Source: a virus. From it: a stretch of DNA of 64,000 nt. Positions 9,329 to 18,850 of the stretch are shown here, in pieces. Location: positions 1 to 64,000 of IMG/VR virus record IMGVR_UViG_3300009163_003337, one strand, 5' to 3'. How positions within the stretch are numbered: the first letter of the stretch is position 1; the number at the start of each line of letters is the position of its first letter. The notes beneath the pieces were generated by a model. That model was not told where the DNA came from and did no database searches. It saw nothing but the letters and a program-made list of their open reading frames with translations. The position numbers and the translations under genes are program-made.

Positions 9329-12300
9329 ATGTCATTAGAGGTATACAGTCTATCTTCAATAGCTACACCAAGAGCTGTATATCTCGATAATTTTTATAAC
9401 TATAAGCAAAAATTAGATATATATGAGCAAGGACTACAGTTAAATGTTATTGATGCCTTTAAAAGTACCTATGATACTTCTATTAATAACTACACTTCAC
9501 ATTATCTTACAGGTTTTAAAAAAATAAGTGATTTTATTGATACATCTAATATACAAGACCAACGTAGAACTATAACTACACCTTTAATTTTTAATAATTT
9601 ATCAAAAACTACCAATATACGAGTACTTGATTTACAACCAGTAAGAAATACCGATAATACTACTTTACGTATACTACCTGAGGTTAAATTTACGAATGAT
9701 GGGAACTTTTTTGAGTTAGAATTTATTAATGATAGTTTATTAAGAGTATTACACAATAATAGAAGAGGATATTATGCACTCAATGTTAAACGAAGTGAAT
9801 CAACAGCGGTATTTACAAAGGAGATTACATCATTTATAGATCAAGGTAGCGGTAGGACAGCAAATGATTTAGTTAAGCTATATACAGATGTCTTTCTTTT
9901 TCACTTAGATGATCAGGGCTACCTTCAACTATATCAGTACGCTACAGATGATGTATTATGTATTGTACAACTTACAATTGTATCAGATAGCGTATCGCTA
10001 ACTTTAATAAACAATACATCAAAGTATGTCTGCAAGACTACGTCAGTAATTAAAGTAAACAACAACAATATATCACTATTACCTAAACTACAACACAGTT
10101 CAATAAGCTATGATGTGTCTAAACTACATAGTCTCAAGATAAACTCAAATAAAGTCACAACTAACTTAAGCAATCAGTACTTACTACACACTAATTACAA
10201 TACGGTTAATGACACGTTTAATCTTAACTATATAGAGCTTAATAATAATCGCTCTGAGTTAGGGTTTATTAAACAGGGAACAAACTTAAATGTTACATCT
10301 AATATGGGTAAGGCAAGTACGTTTAGAGAGTATACTACTCTAAGAACTGGTAACCATCAAGTATATGGTGATAGTAACATCTCTCTATCATATATTCTAT
10401 ATGATAGAGATATAATAGCTGTAAGCGATACATCTACCGAATTTCAAACACCACAATCTCTATATCCATATAAAAAACTTAACGTCAATGATACAGTGTT
10501 TACGCAGAATGGTAGTATGGGCTCTACTGTTCCACTACTCGCGGACAGAATACTAAATACTAGCTTGACAAAATCTACATTTAACTCTGGTGAGTTTATA
10601 TGTACGTGGCTGTGCTATAATTCTGTTGATAATACATATAAGTGGCTTGATAGGTATTACTATCCTGATAGAATCTCGAGGCAAGCAGCGTTATCTGCAT
10701 CGAGCATGTATATTATAACGTCTCCTATTGTGGTGGATTCAGTTAGTGAAAATATTAAGTCAGTAGTACCCTATGTTTTTGATAAGCTAAGCGACTTGGT
10801 ATTTGAGCCAGGTAGTATTTATACATATTTTAGAGTCGGTAAACAGAATGTTATGGATATACTTAGCAAGCAACAACCAGTTATTAACAATTTTGATTGC
10901 TATTTCACCGCAGCTAACAATACAAGGGTACCGTATATCAGCAACTCCCTTAACTACGATGGTTCTAGATATAGTTCCTATGATGTTCATGAATCAATTA
11001 ATAGTACATCACAATTTACAGTTGCCTTTGATTACTACGTTGATGATAAGGTGAGTATAGGTCATTCAATCTTAAATTCTTATGATTGCTTTACTGTAGT
11101 AAATAATGAACAACTAACACCACTTATTACGTTGTATCAAGATAGAGAAGTGCTTATATATAATACTGACTATGTTTTAATAAAGAGAGTTAAGTTTAAT
11201 TCTAATGTTAAGTCGATCATACATAATTCCTTGTTAGATGGATTCTTTGTAGTGTGTACAGATGGTACTATAACAAAAGTTAGTACAGATGGTACTAAAA
11301 TACAACAAAAAATTATTAGTGATGTATTAGATACATCTATTGTAAATTATAAAAGCCACACTACTGATGATAATAATATTTACTTTCTGCTAGATTCAGT
11401 AGGTAATGTAGCTGTTGTTGATAAACATACACTTAATACAACATATACTAAATCAACACCTCTACCTCTATATTCTTCAATTACTCAACCCGTAAATAGT
11501 ATTATTATATATAATCGTACGATTTTTGGCGTACCAGGTGACATAGTAAAGTATCAAACGAATACTAAGATCTTCTTTCTACAGGGAAATAAGCAGATTT
11601 GGCGTTATGATCTAGTTCAAAATAAAGCCAGAGTATTATTTGATACCGGTTCTTCAAGCGTTATTAATGATTTTGATATAGTTGATGATAATATTATCTT
11701 TATAACTAATAAGAATTGGTATTCATACACATTAAATAGATTATTTGTATTATCGGGTACCACTACAACAAGTACAGAGACATTTAAGAATATACATATA
11801 GATACTGTCCTTGAACATACATATAAAGGCACTACTCAGTCGACAAATTTATTAATGTTATCGGGTGCGCAAGGTAGTAATAGTGGTTCCCTCTACATAT
11901 CAAATTTATTTACAGGTGTAACAACTAATTTAGGTATTAGTGGTATATATAGCCCTCTAACATCTTCTTATCGTAGATTTTTCTCTATGACCGATTCGAA
12001 TAGATTCGTGATTCAGGAAAAAAATACCCTTAACTTTAAACTTAAGTTAACAAATATATCAAATACAGCTGATATAGATACAGTATCCATAGCTGTACCT
12101 GTAGGTACTCTTGATACAGGTTTTCATAATTTTATATATCGTTTTGACGCTATTCAAGGCAATATTAGTTTATATATTAATGGAGTTTTCTATGAGAATA
12201 AAGTGATACAGCCATATAAATACTGTGGAGCCTCGATAATAAATGAAAACCTATATATCGGAACTACAGGCTTTAAAAATAATAATACTTTAGCTACGTA

Positions 12301-12661
12301 TCTCGAGCAACCGGGATATTATTTTATAATAAGTAGTGAATCCTTTAAAAATTTCCGTTTATACAATATAGCATTACTGGAGCATGAAATACAGGCGCTT
12401 TCTTTAGAGAATAAACGCATTGAGGATGTTGTCTTATCTATACCTTGCGGGCAACGGAATAATATAGAGGAGATTGAGAGGTACTTTAAGTATGCAACAC
12501 CTACAACCTCTAAAAATATAGATATCAATATTAATAATTCTATGATAAGTACTAGTATTGACAAACGTAATATTAAAAACATTATACTAAGTCAAGCAGC
12601 AGATATTTTACCTGTAGGTGTTAAGATAAATGATATAAAATTTAATAATTTTAATAAATGA
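9329..12661 (+). CDS. Very large tail/adhesin protein with propeller-like middle and LamG-like C-terminus
   Basis: 1110-residue virion protein. Residues ~600-870 contain repeating short blades ('SIIHNSLLDGFFVVCTDGTI', 'DDNNIYFLLDSVGNVAVVD') that resemble a beta-propeller. Residues ~920-1040 look like a concanavalin/LamG jelly roll: 'GNISLYINGVFYENKV' (compare lYvDG), then 'LYIGTTG', and 'FRLYNIALLEHEIQAL' matching the family end motif (RiYnraLsxxEIxxL). Such domains bind glycans, so host-surface or glycan binding is inferred. It sits in the late operon between baseplate and fibre genes, has an exact late promoter, and its stop overlaps the next start (AATGATAG). Confidence 0.6.
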   Translation: MSLEVYSLSSIATPRAVYLDNFYNYKQKLDIYEQGLQLNVIDAFKSTYDTSINNYTSHYLTGFKKISDFIDTSNIQDQRRTITTPLIFNNLSKTTNIRVLDLQPVRNTDNTTLRILPEVKFTNDGNFFELEFINDSLLRVLHNNRRGYYALNVKRSESTAVFTKEITSFIDQGSGRTANDLVKLYTDVFLFHLDDQGYLQLYQYATDDVLCIVQLTIVSDSVSLTLINNTSKYVCKTTSVIKVNNNNISLLPKLQHSSISYDVSKLHSLKINSNKVTTNLSNQYLLHTNYNTVNDTFNLNYIELNNNRSELGFIKQGTNLNVTSNMGKASTFREYTTLRTGNHQVYGDSNISLSYILYDRDIIAVSDTSTEFQTPQSLYPYKKLNVNDTVFTQNGSMGSTVPLLADRILNTSLTKSTFNSGEFICTWLCYNSVDNTYKWLDRYYYPDRISRQAALSASSMYIITSPIVVDSVSENIKSVVPYVFDKLSDLVFEPGSIYTYFRVGKQNVMDILSKQQPVINNFDCYFTAANNTRVPYISNSLNYDGSRYSSYDVHESINSTSQFTVAFDYYVDDKVSIGHSILNSYDCFTVVNNEQLTPLITLYQDREVLIYNTDYVLIKRVKFNSNVKSIIHNSLLDGFFVVCTDGTITKVSTDGTKIQQKIISDVLDTSIVNYKSHTTDDNNIYFLLDSVGNVAVVDKHTLNTTYTKSTPLPLYSSITQPVNSIIIYNRTIFGVPGDIVKYQTNTKIFFLQGNKQIWRYDLVQNKARVLFDTGSSSVINDFDIVDDNIIFITNKNWYSYTLNRLFVLSGTTTTSTETFKNIHIDTVLEHTYKGTTQSTNLLMLSGAQGSNSGSLYISNLFTGVTTNLGISGIYSPLTSSYRRFFSMTDSNRFVIQEKNTLNFKLKLTNISNTADIDTVSIAVPVGTLDTGFHNFIYRFDAIQGNISLYINGVFYENKVIQPYKYCGASIINENLYIGTTGFKNNNTLATYLEQPGYYFIISSESFKNFRLYNIALLEHEIQALSLENKRIEDVVLSIPCGQRNNIEEIERYFKYATPTTSKNIDININNSMISTSIDKRNIKNIILSQAADILPVGVKINDIKFNNFNK

Positions 12662-14961
12662 TAGATTACTCAAAATATAAACGCTTCTATACAAGTGGAG
12701 GTCAATTTAAATTAGCTGATTCAAACTATATTGGATATGTTGAGGTAATTAATGGTGTACCTTTTGTATCTAAGGATGTTAGCTACAGTCAGGTAGAGAG
12801 TCAAGCTGCGATATATCAGCTAAGCTATAATACAGACTTTGCAACACTACTACAGCTATCAGAGTTTTTAATCGATAGACGTATAACAGATAATACATCA
12901 TTACCTTATAGCCTAAGTGATATATTATTTGAGGCTAACGACTTCTTAAATTATGATTTATTGCAAGTCAGGGTGGATAAGATAAAACTAAACAACTTGT
13001 ATGTATATTCACGTTGTATAGTGCCTAGTAATCAAATACCAACATCGACTGCTGTCAAATACGCCGGTGTTGCATCACCTCGACGGGAGCAACTTGATAT
13101 ATTGAACGGCTTTACTGACATACCGATATTTGCAAGTACTTTCAACTTTAATGGTCTCGCTAATATAAAGGGATTTGATGTATTTGGTAATAAAGATTCT
13201 AACGACGTATTTAATGTTATAGCCTATACAGAAAACCAACTTATAATTATAAGTTGTAGTGATACCGCTGTTACAGTTGAGGAAATTTCAAATTACTATG
13301 ACACGAGTGATACAACAAATGAGCTTGTGTTTACATCTATAGGTGGAATGGCTATTGTAGGTAATAAGCTGTTTGTTTCAGATACAGAGGGTAATGCTGT
13401 GATGAAGTATGATCTTACTACATATGTAGGTGTTGATAGTATTGTTCACAGAAGAAGGTTAGAGGATGTACTAACTAGTACAGATAGTGTCAAAGGGAAT
13501 AAGTCAGCCGTTAAAAAACCTACCTTAATAGCAGCTTCATCTAAGCTACTAGCTATATATAGTTCAGGGGAGCTTGCAATTAAAGTATATGATATTAACT
13601 TTAACTTTAAAGCAGTTATACGCAGCATATCATTTAAGCAGGAAGCTATACAGGCATTAGAAATTGATAAGTTAACTGATAGATTGTATGTCTGCACTAA
13701 AACAAAATTTAATAAATATAAGCTGTACGTTTATAATGATAATTTAACACTAGCTGATACGTATGAGCTTAGTATTTTATTAACAATAAATGAGGTTATT
13801 AACAGTATGCGATTTGCGTATAGTGATAGTAATTATTTTTATATTGCGACTAATTTTAATATTTATAAATTGCTTGTAAATCGACCTGACCAGCTATTAG
13901 GTAAATTTGATAGCTCTAAGCTCTATACAAACACTCGGGTATCAGAAGAAGGTGCACCAATTTTTGAGGTTGCAACAGAAGTTACTTACTTCGAAGACGT
14001 TACATCAACCAATAACGTAAGTGTAGGAGCTGCTACTAGTACTATTCAAACTGTGTCATCGGTTGTAACAAGTCTTTCAAGTACTATAGCATATGTTGCG
14101 ATACCATTTGAAGTGCAACGGTTGATTCAAACATCTTCAAGTACAACGAATGATATATGGAACTATATAAATATAGATTATAAGAGTAGTGAGTTTCTAT
14201 GGAATACGGGTCAGATTACGACTATATCAACTGATAATTATATAACTGAGACAATATATGTTGATACGCCTGTGACTATATACACCACGGTATCTAGTAT
14301 AGCCCTATCAAGTAACGTAAACACTACAGTAACTACAACAGTATCAACTGGAACGGTAAGACTATCGAGTATAGCTTACACTCAACAGCTTTCTAGCGTA
14401 TTTGCAGACACTTATATATCAACATTGTTTAATGACTCGTTTAAGAGTTTTAGTATACTACCTCAGTCAGATAATACGGATAAACTGATATTTATAACGA
14501 AAGGTAAGATTTACTTTTTTAATGAAAGTAACGAGTATAATTCGGTGTTAAAGTATAATGATATAGCAAATTATGGATCGACATTCAATCTCGACTCAGA
14601 CGAGTATGTACAAGGTAGTACAATTAACAAGGAATTTCATAAGGTATCTAGAGATATTATAAGTCTAAAGAATAATATCGTAGGTAGATTTACCGGTAAG
14701 TATGATGCAAGTAATGCGTTTATATATACTGATTATAATTATAATATCGATATGTCTAATTTTATCGATGGTGATATAGAAGATTTTTTCATACACGATA
14801 ATGAAAAAAATACGCTTGGTGTGTTCAATCGTGTTATTACACAGATATATATGTTGCAGGAAAATTTAATTGAGCTTACAAAAGCTGATAGAGGTGACGA
14901 TGTATCGCCTGTCTTTAATGTTGGTCAGGGGTATCCAAGTAATGTATTGATAATAGAATAG
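12658..14961 (+). CDS. Tail protein with NHL/WD-type beta-propeller
   Basis: 767-residue virion protein. Residues ~150-450 have recurring blade-like units: 'GGMAIVGNKLFVSDTEGNAV', 'LIAASSKLLAIYSSGELAIK', 'LEIDKLTDRLYVCTK', 'SDSNYFYIATNFNIYKL'. This is the look of a six- or seven-bladed propeller (NHL/YncE-like). Residues ~460-580 are Thr/Ser/Val-rich ('TTVTTTVSTGTVRLSSIAYT'), a fibrous stretch, and the C-terminal part is again globular. It is likely a tail or baseplate appendage partner of the previous protein, with which it overlaps by 4 nt. No enzymatic motif was seen. Confidence 0.55.
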   Translation: MIDYSKYKRFYTSGGQFKLADSNYIGYVEVINGVPFVSKDVSYSQVESQAAIYQLSYNTDFATLLQLSEFLIDRRITDNTSLPYSLSDILFEANDFLNYDLLQVRVDKIKLNNLYVYSRCIVPSNQIPTSTAVKYAGVASPRREQLDILNGFTDIPIFASTFNFNGLANIKGFDVFGNKDSNDVFNVIAYTENQLIIISCSDTAVTVEEISNYYDTSDTTNELVFTSIGGMAIVGNKLFVSDTEGNAVMKYDLTTYVGVDSIVHRRRLEDVLTSTDSVKGNKSAVKKPTLIAASSKLLAIYSSGELAIKVYDINFNFKAVIRSISFKQEAIQALEIDKLTDRLYVCTKTKFNKYKLYVYNDNLTLADTYELSILLTINEVINSMRFAYSDSNYFYIATNFNIYKLLVNRPDQLLGKFDSSKLYTNTRVSEEGAPIFEVATEVTYFEDVTSTNNVSVGAATSTIQTVSSVVTSLSSTIAYVAIPFEVQRLIQTSSSTTNDIWNYINIDYKSSEFLWNTGQITTISTDNYITETIYVDTPVTIYTTVSSIALSSNVNTTVTTTVSTGTVRLSSIAYTQQLSSVFADTYISTLFNDSFKSFSILPQSDNTDKLIFITKGKIYFFNESNEYNSVLKYNDIANYGSTFNLDSDEYVQGSTINKEFHKVSRDIISLKNNIVGRFTGKYDASNAFIYTDYNYNIDMSNFIDGDIEDFFIHDNEKNTLGVFNRVITQIYMLQENLIELTKADRGDDVSPVFNVGQGYPSNVLIIE

Positions 14962-14965
14962 CCGG

Positions 14966-14973
14966 TATAAATA
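14966..14973 (+). promoter_or_regulatory. T4-type late promoter (TATAAATA)
   Basis: Exact TATAAATA, 6 nt before the ATG at 14980. It overlaps no coding sequence: the upstream gene stops at 14961. Confidence 0.75.
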
Positions 14974-14979
14974 TATTAA

Positions 14980-15657
14980 ATGTCATCCTTAACCAACACT
15001 AAGATTAATGTTACCTATACTGGAGTATTACACTCTAATGGAGCGGCTATTCCACAGACTGGTTTACAGTTCGTCTATGATGGCGCTGGCAATCAATCAT
15101 CTTTTGCTGTTGGTAGAGATGGTCAAGGAGCAACTGTATCAGGACGATTAAATTGTACAACCTTAAATGTAACAAACCCTATTGACATTATAAATTTAAT
15201 ATATCCTGTAGGTAGTGTAATATTAAATATGACAGGTGCAAGCCCTACCGGTTACTTACCTGGTACAACTTGGGTTCAGATTTCACAAGGCCGCTTTCTT
15301 GTGGGTACCGGTACGGGTTACGATTCACGTGGTACTCCTTCATTTTATGAGCATGGGGGTGTTGCTGGATATTATACTCAATCTTTTACTTTCTCTCTTC
15401 CATACCATAGACATGGAACAGGGGGATTCAATGCGGCTGGAAATGATGACTGGTATCCTATATATATAGGAGATTTTGGTGAAAATATTGGTGGTAGGTG
15501 GGTTGCAGGAGATTCGGACCGACCAAATTGGAACACGATCGGCTCCACATATGGAACCGGTACTACAGGTCCAAAGAATAGCAATAACGGTAGCACCGAT
15601 TGGGCTTTAACGGCACCACCTGGTTTCGGTGTAACTGTTTGGCAGAGAACTTCATAA
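14980..15657 (+). CDS. Collar-domain fibre protein (T4 gp10 C-terminal type)
   Basis: 225-residue protein. Residues ~70-110 carry the signature of the phage gp10 C-terminal/collar domain: 'LIYPVGSVILNMTGASPTGY', then 'GTTWVQISQGRFLVGTGTGY', and the end 'LTAPPGFGVTVWQRTS' (family: PPYxxVxxWxRT). A His pair ('LPYHRHGTG') in the same domain is common in trimeric fibre tips that bind metal. It is likely a short tail-fibre or baseplate-tip protein that contacts the host. The N-terminal 65 residues are probably the trimerisation/attachment part. It is the first gene of a fibre block and has an exact late promoter. Confidence 0.75.
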   Translation: MSSLTNTKINVTYTGVLHSNGAAIPQTGLQFVYDGAGNQSSFAVGRDGQGATVSGRLNCTTLNVTNPIDIINLIYPVGSVILNMTGASPTGYLPGTTWVQISQGRFLVGTGTGYDSRGTPSFYEHGGVAGYYTQSFTFSLPYHRHGTGGFNAAGNDDWYPIYIGDFGENIGGRWVAGDSDRPNWNTIGSTYGTGTTGPKNSNNGSTDWALTAPPGFGVTVWQRTS

Positions 15658-15669
15658 TAATAAAATAAT

Positions 15670-16728
15670 ATGCCTGATATCAAAATTATAAAGCTAAAAA
15701 TAAGGAGGGGTACTGATGTTCAGCGTAAATCAGTTATTTTAGAGCAAGGCGAACTCGGATATACAATTGATTATAAGCGTGTATTTGTAGGTGATGGTAG
15801 TACCACTGGAGGCATCGCTATTGGCAGTAAGGCACATCAACCTACTGAAGCAAATCTATCAACTATCACATCTGCTGTAAATGGAGATATTGTACTAAGG
15901 GGCAGCTTGTTGTATCAACTAACCGGCTCTAGTAATACTGCTGCATCCGATTGGGTATATATAGGTACTCAGGCTGATAATTCTACAATTAGTTTAAGTG
16001 GTAGTAAACTAGCCATTAAGGATAACGGTATAACAGGCAATAAATTTAACAGAGCTGCAGCATACTTATCTGGTGGTATTCTCGTACACCCTACGTTAGG
16101 CTTATCTGCAAATGTTGACAATAGCACGATAACGGTTACTGCTACAGGTAAATTATCTGTAAATCAGATCGATCAACGACATGTTGCAGCTAGTACCTTT
16201 GGTCGAGGTATTCAGAGTGATGCAGACGGTAAATATGAACTAGCTGTAGAACCTGATCAGTTTAGGTTTAACAGTAATCTTTTAGTATTATCCGGTATAC
16301 CATCATATACACTTAGTTCGATTGCAGGTGCAGGACTTGAGGTTGTAAGTAATAAGCTAAGCACAAAAATTAAAGGTATAAGTGATAGTAACTTTCAACT
16401 TAACGTGGGTAATCAGACGCTTGAACTTAAACCGATTTTACAATCAAGTGGTACAGCAAAATTCTCTAATATAGTATATAACGCGTTCGGTCAGATCACA
16501 AGTGCTACACCTACAATAGTGTTGGGGGTCAGTTCTGGAGTTACCGCTGCTTATAACGGGCATATAGATCAAACAATATTTACTAATCAAACGCTAGTTA
16601 CAACAGTATCTACTAATCCATCTGGTACAACTGCGACAGGTATACTCACGTCAGCAGGCTTTATCTTAATTGATACACAAATGGGCAAGCTTGCATTACC
16701 TGTTTTTAAGCATAACTACAATATATAA
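15670..16728 (+). CDS. Tail fibre protein with Mtd-N-type head
   Basis: 352-residue fibre. The first ~55 residues ('IKLKIRRGTDVQRKSVILEQ', then GELGYT, then 'VFVGDGSTTGG') are the N-terminal fibre-attachment module also found in the major tropism determinant and many phage fibres (RRGT..QR..ILxxGExGYxxDxxRxxxGDGxT). The rest is repetitive Ser/Thr/Gly beta sequence typical of shaft repeats ('IAGAGLEVVSNKLSTKIKGI'). Its head is paralogous to that of the next gene, so the two probably attach to the same site or form a hetero-fibre. The promoter is weak or absent; it may be read through from 14966. Confidence 0.7.
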   Translation: MPDIKIIKLKIRRGTDVQRKSVILEQGELGYTIDYKRVFVGDGSTTGGIAIGSKAHQPTEANLSTITSAVNGDIVLRGSLLYQLTGSSNTAASDWVYIGTQADNSTISLSGSKLAIKDNGITGNKFNRAAAYLSGGILVHPTLGLSANVDNSTITVTATGKLSVNQIDQRHVAASTFGRGIQSDADGKYELAVEPDQFRFNSNLLVLSGIPSYTLSSIAGAGLEVVSNKLSTKIKGISDSNFQLNVGNQTLELKPILQSSGTAKFSNIVYNAFGQITSATPTIVLGVSSGVTAAYNGHIDQTIFTNQTLVTTVSTNPSGTTATGILTSAGFILIDTQMGKLALPVFKHNYNI

Positions 16729-16733
16729 AGAAT

Positions 16734-18452
16734 ATGTCTGAAAACAAAATAGAAATTTATGAAAATACATTACTGAAGCTATTAGTTCGTCGTGGTACTA
16801 ATCTTGATAGGCAGAGTGTTATTCTCAGTGAGGGGGAATTAGGATATACTACAGACTCACAACGTCTCTATATTGGTGATGGCTCTACACCTGGCGGTAA
16901 TTTAATTGGTAATAAATTTAGAGGATCAGTTAACGATGTTACTGGTTTATCTGATATAATCGTAGGTGACTATGCTTTTGATGAGGATGATCTTAAGTTA
17001 TATGTATACACTGGAACAGGCGGTGTAGCGGATTCAAAGGAAAAAGATATAGCAAATTGGCGCGTTATTGGCGGTACATACGCGCCCGGTAACAACTCCA
17101 TACAAATAAGTAACTTAAACAAGATAACGGTAGGTCAACTATCTGCGGGTAATTTTTCAACTAACGCTATATTAGATACACTGTTTATTGATACTGCTGG
17201 CAAATTAGGACTTAAATCTATACCTAGTCCTATTCAAATTAATGGTATAGGCTATAACCTCCCTATAAACAGCGGACCACCACAATCATTTTTAAGTACT
17301 GATGGTAATAGTAATTTAAGTTGGCGTGATTTTGTATCTGAACCGTCACTCTTTGTTTCAAGTACGGCAGGTCAAATACCCGTAGGTTCTGTTATGCCGT
17401 TTAGTTCGGATATTTTACCTGCAGGCTGGCTACTGTGTGATGGTTCTTCTTATAACATAGCGACTCCTTATAACAGCTTATGTAGTGTCATAGGTTATAA
17501 GTACGGCGGTACGGTGGGTATGACATTTAAGGTTCCAAATTATATTAACAAGACCTTATATGGAACTGCGCTTAATGCTGCAGGATCTACTATATTCAAG
17601 TCTTTTTCTGGTACAGCTGTAACCTTGAGTGCTACAGCATTAAGCGCACAAGGAGCTAATTATATTATTAAGTATAAGTCAGATTATGTTATTTCATCAG
17701 AAATAACTATCGGTGGAGGATTAACTGCTCGTCGTTCTACCTCTTTAAATCAAAAGCTAAGTGATTATAGTGATGTAACAGAAGTAAAAGTTGGCTTGCT
17801 AGATTTTCATACTGTCGTAGGGCTACCAGAGGTATTTTCATCTCAAGTCGTACCAGGGGGCATGGGTGTTTATGTTGATGCATATGGTAGAGTAACGAAT
17901 ACTGACACTCAGCAAGCTGGTACCCAAACAACAATAGCTACAAATACAATTGCTTATAATTCACTTTCTCCTATAGTATTTCTTAAAACCCCTATTTCAA
18001 TTATTAACTTTAGTAGTGGTAATGATTTTTCTTGTAAGACTACATTAACAGGTTATCCAGCTATTGCGACTTTCTCGGGTGCTGCGGGCTTGAGCGCAGT
18101 CGCGACTACACCAGCTTTACCATCTAGTCTTCCGAGTACAGCGAAAAATATTATATTAGAAGCTCGTGCATCTAAGTTAGGACCCTCTATTGGTAACACA
18201 AAGACACTTATACTAGGAGCACCACACGTTAGCTCACTAGAGGCTCATGGGGTAACGTCAGTAGGTCAAAATGAGTATGTCATATTAATGCCTGAAGCTA
18301 CAGGAGGAAGTAGTCAAGTCTCAACTACATCGCAAGTATTCCTGCCCTTATCAGCCGCATCCAACGGGTATCTAACATATGCACTAAGGGTTGACTTTGC
18401 AAAGCTAGCTGAATTATCGGTTGTACTGCGTGTCGTAGGATATACTAATTAA
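16734..18452 (+). CDS. Tail fibre with Mtd-N-type head and phage tail collar domain
   Basis: 572-residue fibre. Residues ~15-65 are the same RRGT...GELGYT...GDGSTPGG attachment module as in the previous gene. Residues ~215-285 are a phage tail collar domain (Pfam PF07484 type): 'IPVGSVMPFSSDILPAGWLL', CDGSSY, then 'GMTFKVPNYINKTLYG'. The remainder is beta-rich and probably forms the distal, host-binding part. A near-consensus TATAAAGA box (16724-16731) lies 2 nt before the ATG. This is a likely receptor-binding protein; the receptor is unknown. Confidence 0.75.
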   Translation: MSENKIEIYENTLLKLLVRRGTNLDRQSVILSEGELGYTTDSQRLYIGDGSTPGGNLIGNKFRGSVNDVTGLSDIIVGDYAFDEDDLKLYVYTGTGGVADSKEKDIANWRVIGGTYAPGNNSIQISNLNKITVGQLSAGNFSTNAILDTLFIDTAGKLGLKSIPSPIQINGIGYNLPINSGPPQSFLSTDGNSNLSWRDFVSEPSLFVSSTAGQIPVGSVMPFSSDILPAGWLLCDGSSYNIATPYNSLCSVIGYKYGGTVGMTFKVPNYINKTLYGTALNAAGSTIFKSFSGTAVTLSATALSAQGANYIIKYKSDYVISSEITIGGGLTARRSTSLNQKLSDYSDVTEVKVGLLDFHTVVGLPEVFSSQVVPGGMGVYVDAYGRVTNTDTQQAGTQTTIATNTIAYNSLSPIVFLKTPISIINFSSGNDFSCKTTLTGYPAIATFSGAAGLSAVATTPALPSSLPSTAKNIILEARASKLGPSIGNTKTLILGAPHVSSLEAHGVTSVGQNEYVILMPEATGGSSQVSTTSQVFLPLSAASNGYLTYALRVDFAKLAELSVVLRVVGYTN

Positions 18453-18453
18453 T

Positions 18454-18615
18454 ATGAAAGAGATAATATTTGAAGATCTAGAAGAGGTAGATTTCTTAAT
18501 GATTAGGAAGGTGCTTGAGGCATATAAAATAAACTTTCTAGACACATCGGCGTGCGCTCAGTTGACGTCAACTCATAAGAAAATACTAGAGATTATAAAG
18601 CAGTTAAGTGAATAA
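18454..18615 (+). CDS. Very small unknown protein in fibre operon
   Basis: 53-residue ORF beginning MKEIIFEDLEEVDFLMIRK and ending IIKQLSE; it starts 1 nt after the fibre stop and is acidic and helical. Its position between fibre genes, compact spacing and sensible composition support it as real. Size and place recall small fibre-assembly or trimerisation helpers, but there is no motif to prove this. The stop (TAA at 18613) lies inside an AATAAATA box that would serve the next gene. Confidence 0.5.
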   Translation: MKEIIFEDLEEVDFLMIRKVLEAYKINFLDTSACAQLTSTHKKILEIIKQLSE

Positions 18616-18623
18616 ATATATGT

Positions 18624-18836
18624 GTGACTGCCTCAGAAAGAGCCATAGCACTCGGTGAAGAGTTTACTGAGTATATGCTTGTAGATGAGAAGCGAAAAAG
18701 TATTATTATAAATATAGAGGATATTTATTTTAATATATTATACCGTGAATATAAAAGACTGGGCTTTTATATTAGACACGTAACTTATTTTAAAGCAAAA
18801 AATATAATGACTTGTGTCTTCTCGGCAGATTGTTGA
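18624..18836 (+). CDS. Small unknown protein, GTG start
   Basis: 70-residue ORF, read from a GTG at 18624. It is charged at the start (TASERAIALGEEFTEYML) and hydrophobic/aromatic later ('IYFNILYREYKRLGFYIRHV'). AATAAATA (18611-18618) lies 5 nt upstream, which matches the late-promoter spacing and supports the GTG. The ATG at 18619 is out of frame and stops soon. It is followed by another late promoter. No family recognised. Confidence 0.5.
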   Translation: MTASERAIALGEEFTEYMLVDEKRKSIIINIEDIYFNILYREYKRLGFYIRHVTYFKAKNIMTCVFSADC

Positions 18837-18844
18837 TATAAATA
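18837..18844 (+). promoter_or_regulatory. T4-type late promoter (TATAAATA)
   Basis: Exact TATAAATA. It abuts the ATG at 18845 but leaves exactly 6 nt to a second in-frame ATG at 18851. The 6-nt rule of the other late genes favours the second ATG as the start. Confidence 0.7.
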
Positions 18845-18850
18845 ATGTAT

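Noticed and set aside
15670-18452. Diversity-generating retroelement suggested by Mtd-N-type fibre heads
   Set aside because: No reverse transcriptase or template/variable repeat pair is visible in the window; the head module is common to many fibres without such elements.
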